A stretch of DNA of 28,832 nt from the IMG/VR virus record IMGVR_UViG_3300030382_003628, positions 1-28,832 of that record; one strand, given 5' to 3'. Within the stretch, counting starts at the first letter, position 1. Every line of letters starts with the position of its first letter. The DNA is from a virus. Positions 24,554-28,832 of this stretch are shown here, piece after piece. A program made the position numbers and the translations under genes. The notes beneath the pieces are model-generated. The model worked only from the letters and a program-made list of their open reading frames with translations, made no database searches and was not told the DNA's origin.

Positions 24554-24924
24554 AAAAACCAATAAAAATAGTATTGCCAAATCTGCCACCTAAGGAAGCT
24601 AACCCTAACAGTAACTCACATTTCTACACACGTTCTCGTGTACGCAGAGAGCAACATGAACAGATGATTGGGTATGTACTGGAACAAGGAAGACCTGATA
24701 AACCTTTTGATAAAGCACACATCACTATAACGTGGCGTGCTAAAGATAAAAGAACACGGGACATCGACAACTTGCTCTCAGCGATGAAAGGTAGCATTGA
24801 TGGACTTGTAGAAGCAGATGTATTAGTAGATGACTCAGCTAAACATCTGTCTTACACCTTGTTCTATGAGTGGGGAGATGACGTTACAGAGAATGAAACT
24901 ATTCTTGAGATTACAGAAGCATGA
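24544..24924 (+). CDS. rusA: RusA-like Holliday junction resolvase
   Basis: A 126-aa protein, the normal length for RusA. It shows the N-terminal strand IKIVLPNLPPKEANPNS and the catalytic segment KDKRTRDIDNLLSAMKGSID (68-87) with Asp73 and Asp75. Further acidic residues follow at Asp92, Asp96 and Asp97 in EADVLVDDS. The family cleaves four-way junctions in recombination and replication intermediates, with Mg2+ bound by the acidic residues. It overlaps the preceding gene and is preceded by AGGAAGGG. The neighbours, a possible annealing protein and RecA-like ATPase, form a coherent recombination module. Confidence 0.9.
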   Translation: MAIKKPIKIVLPNLPPKEANPNSNSHFYTRSRVRREQHEQMIGYVLEQGRPDKPFDKAHITITWRAKDKRTRDIDNLLSAMKGSIDGLVEADVLVDDSAKHLSYTLFYEWGDDVTENETILEITEA

Positions 24925-25136
24925 AGTGTACTCATCACTACATAGTCGAACCGCCAGACGGATCAAGTACAGGTAACGGACTTGTATCCATAGGAGTTTG
25001 CAAAAATTGTGGCGATAAAAAGATTCACTCAAATGATTATGACGCTGAGAAGGTAACCCTTAGACAGATAAGAAAAGGACAATGGAGAAAGATTAAAAAC
25101 TTTGTAATTGGAAACGGAACACCGAGAGTTAAATGA
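24921..25136 (+). CDS. Small zinc-finger protein, 71 aa
   Basis: Starts in an ATGA overlap with rusA. It shows CTHHY near the start (Cys3, His5, His6) and CKNC (27-30), a plausible C/H zinc-binding set, then a basic helical end (RQIRKGQWRKIKNF). The overlap with the methyltransferase start (ATGA) indicates translational coupling. Function unknown, probably nucleic-acid contact. Confidence 0.65.
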   Translation: MKCTHHYIVEPPDGSSTGNGLVSIGVCKNCGDKKIHSNDYDAEKVTLRQIRKGQWRKIKNFVIGNGTPRVK

Positions 25137-25660
25137 GCAATGTGGTTACACCTACCTACAATACAATCAGCATCTGCTCCGGATACGGAGGAATTGAACT
25201 TGGACTCAACCAGGTTATCTCAGCTCGAACAATCTGCTATGTGGAAATCGAAGTTTCGGCAGCAACGATCTTGGCTACTCGTATGGAAGAAGGACATATC
25301 GATAAAGCGCCTATCTGGTCTAACCTTAAAACCTTCGACCCTAAACCATGGCGTGGAAAAGTGGATATCCTCACAGGTGGATTCCCATGTCAGCCATTCA
25401 GTATTGCAGGGAAAAGAAAAGAACAAGACGATGATAGAAACCTCTGGCCAGATGTCGCAAAACTCATTAGGGGACTTGGGGTTCCAATCGTCTTTCTTGA
25501 AAATGTTCCCGGAATCCTTAGATACTACTGGGACACCATACGACCTGAACTACGAGAGATGGGTTACGAAGTTACGGAAGGACTCTTCACGGCGGCAGAA
25601 ACAGGCGCACCTCATAAAAGAGAAAGACTTTTTATCATGGCGTACTCCACAAGCATCTAA
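25133..25660 (+). CDS. dcm: Cytosine-5 DNA methyltransferase, catalytic part with motifs I-VIII (split)
   Basis: A 175-aa protein carrying the front motifs of C5 methyltransferases. These are motif I ICSGYGGIELGL (14-25, S-adenosylmethionine binding), motif IV GGFPCQPFS (82-90, catalytic Cys86), motif VI FLENV (121-125) and motif VIII HKRERLFI (161-168). The frame then ends at TAA (25658-25660), before the target-recognition region and motifs IX-X that a normal enzyme (about 300-400 aa) has. The missing motifs are found in the same frame in a separate ORF at 26054. A true split enzyme, or a broken gene, would both look like this. The start overlaps the previous stop. Confidence 0.8.
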   Translation: MSNVVTPTYNTISICSGYGGIELGLNQVISARTICYVEIEVSAATILATRMEEGHIDKAPIWSNLKTFDPKPWRGKVDILTGGFPCQPFSIAGKRKEQDDDRNLWPDVAKLIRGLGVPIVFLENVPGILRYYWDTIRPELREMGYEVTEGLFTAAETGAPHKRERLFIMAYSTSI

Positions 25661-26276
25661 TCTGGGAAGTCGAAACAAAGGATATGGAAAAGTGTTAAAC
25701 GAAGAAGCTAAAAACTGGCCAACACCAAGGGCCAGAGATGATTTTGGGCCACAGCGATCTATGGTTGATGGGCAATGTATCTCTCCTGATGGTCAAAGAT
25801 GGGGGCTTGATCTTCCTATGGCTGCTGTAAACTGGCCTACTCCAACGACTCAAAAAATTTCACATAAAGACATGGAAGTAAATGAGAAGGGTCGGAGAAT
25901 GACTAAAGATAAAAAAGATAGTCACTCCCTCAACTTACAAGATACAACTGCTAACTGGACCACGCCTTTAGCGGATGACACAGGAATGAGAAAAAAGAAA
26001 TTCGCCCAAGGTGGCACCGCATTGTCATTGCAGGCATTAGAGGAGGAAAAATCATGGCCGACACCGGAAATTTACCCGTCTATCCCCCCGGACCCAAAGA
26101 AACAGATAGATGGACACACATGCTCAGTATCGTGCCGAAGGCTCAACCCACATTTTGCCGAGTGGTTGATGGGGCTATGTCTGGGGTGGACATCCGTCTC
26201 AGAGCCATTGGAAACGGAGTCGTTCCAAGCGTGGCAGCAATTGCTTTCAGAACTCTTGCAAAAAATCTCGGATTAA
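25140..26276 (+). CDS. W-x-T-P repeat protein overlapping the methyltransferase in another frame
   Basis: A 378-codon frame whose ATG lies seven bases after the methyltransferase ATG. Residues 1-165 are read from the same DNA as motifs I-VIII and may be only a shadow. From residue 167 on, this is the sole open frame until about 26053. It carries five W-x-T-P repeats (Trp at 167, 193, 232, 273 and 306), each followed by polar residues and a Leu-rich turn. The end is RLNPHFAEWLMGLCLGWT...SFQAWQQ. I recall WPTP...LNPxWVEWLMGxPxGWT proteins as common companions of phage cytosine methyltransferases, possibly their target-recognition part. It could be expressed by +1 frameshifting from dcm or from its own start. 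Confidence 0.55.
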   Translation: MWLHLPTIQSASAPDTEELNLDSTRLSQLEQSAMWKSKFRQQRSWLLVWKKDISIKRLSGLTLKPSTLNHGVEKWISSQVDSHVSHSVLQGKEKNKTMIETSGQMSQNSLGDLGFQSSFLKMFPESLDTTGTPYDLNYERWVTKLRKDSSRRQKQAHLIKEKDFLSWRTPQASNLGSRNKGYGKVLNEEAKNWPTPRARDDFGPQRSMVDGQCISPDGQRWGLDLPMAAVNWPTPTTQKISHKDMEVNEKGRRMTKDKKDSHSLNLQDTTANWTTPLADDTGMRKKKFAQGGTALSLQALEEEKSWPTPEIYPSIPPDPKKQIDGHTCSVSCRRLNPHFAEWLMGLCLGWTSVSEPLETESFQAWQQLLSELLQKISD

Positions 26277-26314
26277 ATTCTTTAATTAAACATTCATCCA
26301 ATATGAAGACCTAG
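26054..26314 (+). CDS. Methyltransferase C-terminal fragment with motifs IX-X (split subunit)
   Basis: An 86-aa ORF in the same frame as the motif I-VIII part, nested in the repeat protein's last third. It has its own consensus Shine-Dalgarno AGGAGG (26041-26046), seven bases before ATG. It contains CRVVDG (35-40, motif IX region) and LRAIGNGVVPSVAA (49-62, motif X), which in a C5 methyltransferase completes the fold and cofactor site. The strong ribosome-binding site argues for translation as a separate subunit rather than a decayed tail. Split C5 enzymes with this kind of nested second polypeptide are known (M.EcoHK31I; M.AquI is another two-subunit case). Confidence 0.7.
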   Translation: MADTGNLPVYPPGPKETDRWTHMLSIVPKAQPTFCRVVDGAMSGVDIRLRAIGNGVVPSVAAIAFRTLAKNLGLNSLIKHSSNMKT

Positions 26315-26386
26315 AGTCGTTCGTAAAAAACGCTCTCCGTGGCTCACAGACTTGTCGTAGTCGTGGGTATGTTGTGCGATTTGTGC

Positions 26387-26578
26387 CTAAGCTGCTTTAG
26401 CTTTAACAGGGTCTTGTATAGCTTTCACAAGTTTCCAAAACTTAGACATAAGCTTTGATCGCTCTGCTTGAGAGATCGATCCATCATCCCGGATTGATTT
26501 CTCAATTTCCTGTATCAACTCAACTGCTACCGGCAACACATGAGAATACTGCATCGCCAACTTCATTGCTTTGAACAT
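26387..26578 (-). CDS. Small helical late protein, 63 aa
   Basis: Last gene of the right-hand minus-strand operon, behind AAAGGAGAACGTT. The product is two helices joined by RDDGSISQAE, which resembles a degenerate EF-hand loop (Gly, Ile and Glu in place, early ligands altered). No membrane segment. It follows holin-like genes and may be a lysis accessory protein. It lies about 70 bases from the convergent early operon. Confidence 0.7.
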   Translation of the reverse strand: MFKAMKLAMQYSHVLPVAVELIQEIEKSIRDDGSISQAERSKLMSKFWKLVKAIQDPVKAKAA

Positions 26579-26602
26579 AACGTTCTCCTTTGCTCTTTAG
26601 AG

Positions 26603-26779
26603 CTATTCGTTTTCTAAAACTTTTAGTGACACGCCACCTAGGAATCCAAACAAGGACCCTAGGACAGCGGTTACAATTTCGGTTGCTTCCATTTTGTAGC
26701 CAATATACAAAGCGAAAATACTGAAGCCTGTCGCTAACAGCATACTTAGAAGTATTTGTGGTCGAATTTTTCCTATCAT
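26603..26779 (-). CDS. Small membrane protein, holin candidate, 58 aa
   Basis: Starts in an ATGA overlap with the preceding 56-aa ORF and has a strong TAGGAGA Shine-Dalgarno. Two hydrophobic segments (about residues 8-28 and 35-52) are separated by a short charged turn (KMEATE), with an acidic tail. A small two-helix membrane protein in the late operon is typical of holins or spanin-like accessory proteins; the assignment is from topology only. Confidence 0.65.
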   Translation of the reverse strand: MIGKIRPQILLSMLLATGFSIFALYIGYKMEATEIVTAVLGSLFGFLGGVSLKVLENE

Positions 26780-26946
26780 TTGTTTTCTCCTACATGAAAT
26801 ATCTGCCGATGATCGAGCATCCGAGCAGCTATATCTCTGTACTTATCTTCTAAATTGCTCTGATCTTTCAAATATTGCAAAGAATCTTTTTGCGAATCTA
26901 ACCATTTACAGGTATCGCATTCTCGTTTTGTTTGATTAGCTACCAT
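26776..26946 (-). CDS. Small CxxC protein, 56 aa
   Basis: A short frame two bases after the 314-aa gene and overlapping the next start (ATGA). It contains CDTC (residues 10-13) and a charged helical remainder (LQYLKDQSNLEDKYRDIAAR). The conserved-looking overlap suggests it is translated. Function unknown; with only one CxxC pair a zinc site would need a partner chain. Confidence 0.55.
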   Translation of the reverse strand: MVANQTKRECDTCKWLDSQKDSLQYLKDQSNLEDKYRDIAARMLDHRQIFHVGENK

Positions 26947-26948
26947 AT

Positions 26949-27893
26949 TTATTTGACACTTACGTTCCTTTCAACAATGTTGTTTATGCTTGGTATAGAA
27001 CTTACTTTTACAGTGCCAACTGATCCATCTGTAGAGCCTATTCTGAAACTGGCATTATCAATTCCTGTCCCATTTCCAAAAATAGATCGATCAGTATCTG
27101 TACCTTTAATCACAACTGAACTGCAGGTTAGGTTAGCTAAGTTAATCCCTGTGTTAAATGCAGAGACTCTTTCAAATCTAATTGTTCCTATAGTAGTTGT
27201 GGCAGTTCCGGAGTTCTGGATAATAATTCTGTCCACATCTACTCCAGATACTTCAGGTATATTTAATGCTCCTCTGGTACTCCCAAAGCGATAATCTACC
27301 GGGTCGTTTGAGAGAGTGCCGTTAATTGATATTCCATCAGCTGTGGTAGTTCCGACAGATAATGAATAAATTGTTGATGTCCCTAGTTTAAATGTAGGTG
27401 ATTCGACATCTATGATTTCTAGTTTTTCGCATACGATTGAACCACTTCCAGTACTGGATATAGATATTGCATCAGTAAAGCTAGGGCTATCGGCACCGAC
27501 ATTAACATCTGTAAATATAATGTCTTGGATTCTTGCTCCTCCAACTTCTAAAAATAGAGTTTGAGTTGGCTGAGAATTTCTTTGACCTTCTCCAATTGTT
27601 TTTAAATCTCTAGCCTGAGAAGCACCTGCATCATAAATTGCAGGTTCAGGATATACTGGCACTTGATCTAATCCCTCTATGGAAAAATAAATAGCACCAG
27701 ATATAACTAGCGTAGAAACAAGTAATGCAGAAGCAACAATAGATTTACTTCTTTTGCCCAAATTTAATCCTGTAATGGTTGGGCTTTTTAAATTAAAAGA
27801 AATCGGTAAAGTTATTTTAAATTTAATTAAAGGTATGCTGAGGGTTGGGAAGTGAATCTGTCTCTCTTTAATTATTAATTTCCATTTTTTCAT
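26949..27893 (-). CDS. Membrane-anchored, probably beta-solenoid protein, 314 aa
   Basis: Residues 1-50 are basic (RQIHFPTLSIPLIKFK...LGKRSK), and residues about 51-72 are a transmembrane helix (SIVASALLVSTLVISGAIYF). From about 85 on, the sequence is Ser/Thr/Gly/Ile-rich and repetitive (STGSGSIVCEKLEIIDV; GTSTIYSLSVGTTTADGISI; NSGTATTTIGTIRFERV), like a right-handed beta-helix stack. The positive N-terminus predicts an inside N-terminus and an outside solenoid. It lies among holin-like genes behind a perfect AGGAGG. A surface or periplasmic function is likely; I do not recognise a family, and a tail or receptor-related role is possible. Confidence 0.75.
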   Translation of the reverse strand: MKKWKLIIKERQIHFPTLSIPLIKFKITLPISFNLKSPTITGLNLGKRSKSIVASALLVSTLVISGAIYFSIEGLDQVPVYPEPAIYDAGASQARDLKTIGEGQRNSQPTQTLFLEVGGARIQDIIFTDVNVGADSPSFTDAISISSTGSGSIVCEKLEIIDVESPTFKLGTSTIYSLSVGTTTADGISINGTLSNDPVDYRFGSTRGALNIPEVSGVDVDRIIIQNSGTATTTIGTIRFERVSAFNTGINLANLTCSSVVIKGTDTDRSIFGNGTGIDNASFRIGSTDGSVGTVKVSSIPSINNIVERNVSVK

Positions 27894-27917
27894 CAGAACC
27901 TCCTGTTAATTAAGTTC

Positions 27918-28172
27918 TTATTTTTTGTTTCCCATGTCTTCAAAAATCTTTGTTAACCCTGCAGAAACGGGCAAAGTCATCACGGCCAAAGCTGTTAACA
28001 AACCCTCGATATTCTCCAAGGTCTCCTGAGACGTTGTAGCACTCCAAATTATTCGTGCGGCAAGGAAAAGCCAAGTAAAAACAATAGGAGAAAAAATAAC
28101 TAACACTATTAGTTCACGACCCGTAATAGTCGTAGCTTCTTTCACTTCTTTTTGTTTTTTTTCAGATGTCAT
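27918..28172 (-). CDS. Two-helix membrane protein, holin candidate, 84 aa
   Basis: Overlaps the previous stop (TAATG). A charged N-terminus (SEKKQKEVKEA) is followed by a hydrophobic helix (about 20-45, LIVLVIFSPIVFTWLFLAARI). After an acidic linker comes a second helix (about 57-74). The end is charged (NKK). Topology and size match class II holins, which perforate the inner membrane at lysis. No endolysin is next to it within the window. Confidence 0.7.
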   Translation of the reverse strand: MTSEKKQKEVKEATTITGRELIVLVIFSPIVFTWLFLAARIIWSATTSQETLENIEGLLTALAVMTLPVSAGLTKIFEDMGNKK

Positions 28173-28366
28173 TACCCACCTCTAAATTTGATAGCTAAAT
28201 ATGCTGAAACTCCTATAGATATTCCTGTAACTATTATTCCTAAAACTCCTAATTTTTTTGTTCTTTGCATTGCTCTCCTTTTTTCTAGGTCTATCCTTGC
28301 AAATATCTTTTGCAAGTCTTGAACTTGATTACGTAGTCGTTGTTGTTCTTGATCTTTGTAATCCAT
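28172..28366 (-). CDS. Coiled-coil plus single-helix membrane protein, 64 aa
   Basis: I choose ATG 28364-28366 because AGAGGTGG stands just upstream; a GTG at 28370-28372 would lie inside that site. Residues 5-38 form a charged coiled coil (QQRLRNQVQDLQKIFARI), and residues about 40-60 a transmembrane helix (LGVLGIIVTGISIGVSAYLAI). The shape resembles phage haemolysin-XhlA-like or spanin-type lysis proteins. The stop overlaps the next start. Confidence 0.7.
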   Translation of the reverse strand: MDYKDQEQQRLRNQVQDLQKIFARIDLEKRRAMQRTKKLGVLGIIVTGISIGVSAYLAIKFRGG

Positions 28367-28375
28367 AACCACCTC

Positions 28376-28708
28376 TTAACTCTCTCCAGACTTAGGTATT
28401 TTTCCTTGATTAATAGCGTGTCTTTTAACAGCTTTCATTTGAGCAATTCCCAAATGAGTAAGCCCGCCAAATCCTGCTATTCCACGATTGTTAAATTCTT
28501 GAAAACTGTCTTTCTTTTTTCCTACACCTTTAGCTTTCCATTCTTTCGCCCAGGTGTTTGCATAATTAGTAACCATAAGCACAACATCTTCCGGATAATC
28601 GTGACGTTGCAACATGTCATCAAGTGCTCTTTTGATACGAGCCAAAGCCTTATCGTTTTCTTCTCCGACCAGTTTGGCCAAAGGCATTCTTCCTTCAGGT
28701 ATTTTCAT
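28376..28708 (-). CDS. Late protein of unknown function, 110 aa
   Basis: The start MKIPEGRM is chosen because AGAAGGTGG lies before it and it overlaps the end of the upstream gene (ATGA); an earlier in-frame ATG at 28784-28786 has no ribosome-binding site and its segment overlaps that gene. The protein is helical and basic (RIKRALDDML; AKEWKAKGVGKKKDSF). No domain is recognised. Its position upstream of the lysis-type genes suggests a late virion or lysis accessory. Confidence 0.7.
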   Translation of the reverse strand: MKIPEGRMPLAKLVGEENDKALARIKRALDDMLQRHDYPEDVVLMVTNYANTWAKEWKAKGVGKKKDSFQEFNNRGIAGFGGLTHLGIAQMKAVKRHAINQGKIPKSGES

Positions 28709-28832
28709 GATGCCACCTTCTCTATGAGTGTTAATGTACAAAGTCCGGATCGTTCTGCTAATGAGTTTGGACCACCTGCTTCCCATGTCTTTAACCCATA
28801 GGAAAAGCTACTTCTCTCTCTGTCTACTGCTA
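28705..28832 (-). CDS. C-terminal end of a late protein (runs off the window)
   Basis: A frame open from the right edge ends at TGA 28705-28707 in an ATGA overlap with the next gene. The last 41 residues include KTWEAGGPNSLAERSGLCTL and end in EKVAS. The coupling overlap is typical of this operon, so I prefer this frame to the alternative extension of the 110-aa gene. Too short to identify; tail or virion protein is likely from position. Confidence 0.5.
   Translation of the reverse strand, partial: AVDRERSSFSYGLKTWEAGGPNSLAERSGLCTLTLIEKVAS

Noticed and set aside
26313-26336. Hairpin AGAG-CGTT/AACG-CTCT between the convergent operons as a terminator
   Set aside because: Only 8 bp with a bulge and no T-run following on either strand; too weak to call.
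28709-28786. 26-residue N-terminal extension of the 110-aa gene from ATG 28784-28786
   Set aside because: No Shine-Dalgarno precedes it, whereas MKIPEG has AGAAGGTGG and an ATGA overlap with the upstream frame.
1-28832. Circular closure of the window ends
   Set aside because: Joining base 1 to base 28832 would put a stop directly after the scaffold-like frame, but no terminal repeat is visible and capsid, tail and endolysin genes would be missing. The window is best read as part of a longer genome.

Overview
The window is a section of a temperate tailed-phage genome (free phage or prophage) from an AT-rich host. This is supported by a complete packaging and portal module, a tyrosine integrase beside a recognisable attP, a divergent repressor/early-gene switch, a recombination module and a holin-like gene cluster. 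Three tiny basic proteins between the terminase genes resemble, from memory, small proteins frequent in marine phage genomes, so a marine bacterial host is my best guess. The host itself cannot be named. The attP core matches the 5' half of a tRNA-Ile(GAU) gene, the presumed attachment site.

Layout. (1) 13977 down to 1, minus strand: the start of the late operon, with terminase small subunit, a gene-free repeat-rich stretch, four small basic proteins, large terminase, portal, a 62-aa protein, two very large virion proteins (824 and 1754 aa) and the first 198 codons of a scaffold-like protein running off the left edge. Capsid and tail genes are expected beyond it. (2) 14042-16487, plus strand: an accessory module from a strong sigma70-type promoter: two small acidic proteins, a GP88-family protein, two tiny ORFs (one a zinc ribbon) and a zinc/HTH protein that is the likely excisionase. 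(3) 16488-16807: attP, with tandem arm-type repeats on both sides of the tRNA-derived core. (4) 20010 down to 16808, minus strand: short repressor-like protein, a structured terminator, an unusually long XRE-type regulator, integrase. (5) 20108-26314, plus strand: early operon with HTH proteins, a possible annealing protein, a RecA/RepA-like ATPase, zinc ribbons, RusA resolvase and a cytosine-5 methyltransferase. (6) 28832 down to 26387, minus strand: end of the late operon, with small membrane proteins (holin candidates) and a membrane-anchored, probably beta-solenoid protein. No endolysin, capsid or tail gene lies inside the window.

The most unusual element is the methyltransferase locus (25133-26314). 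Motifs I-VIII lie in one frame. That frame then closes and a second frame carries five W-x-T-P repeats. A third ORF, back in the first frame and with a consensus Shine-Dalgarno of its own, carries motifs IX and X. The last two ORFs overlap, so the same bases encode Dcm motif IX/X and the EWLMG...GWT signature of the repeat protein. This looks like a split, overprinted methyltransferase.

Other notable points are the two-sided attP with a 5'-half tRNA core, an iteron-like cluster between terS and terL, and mutually exclusive hairpins in the early operon that resemble an attenuator.
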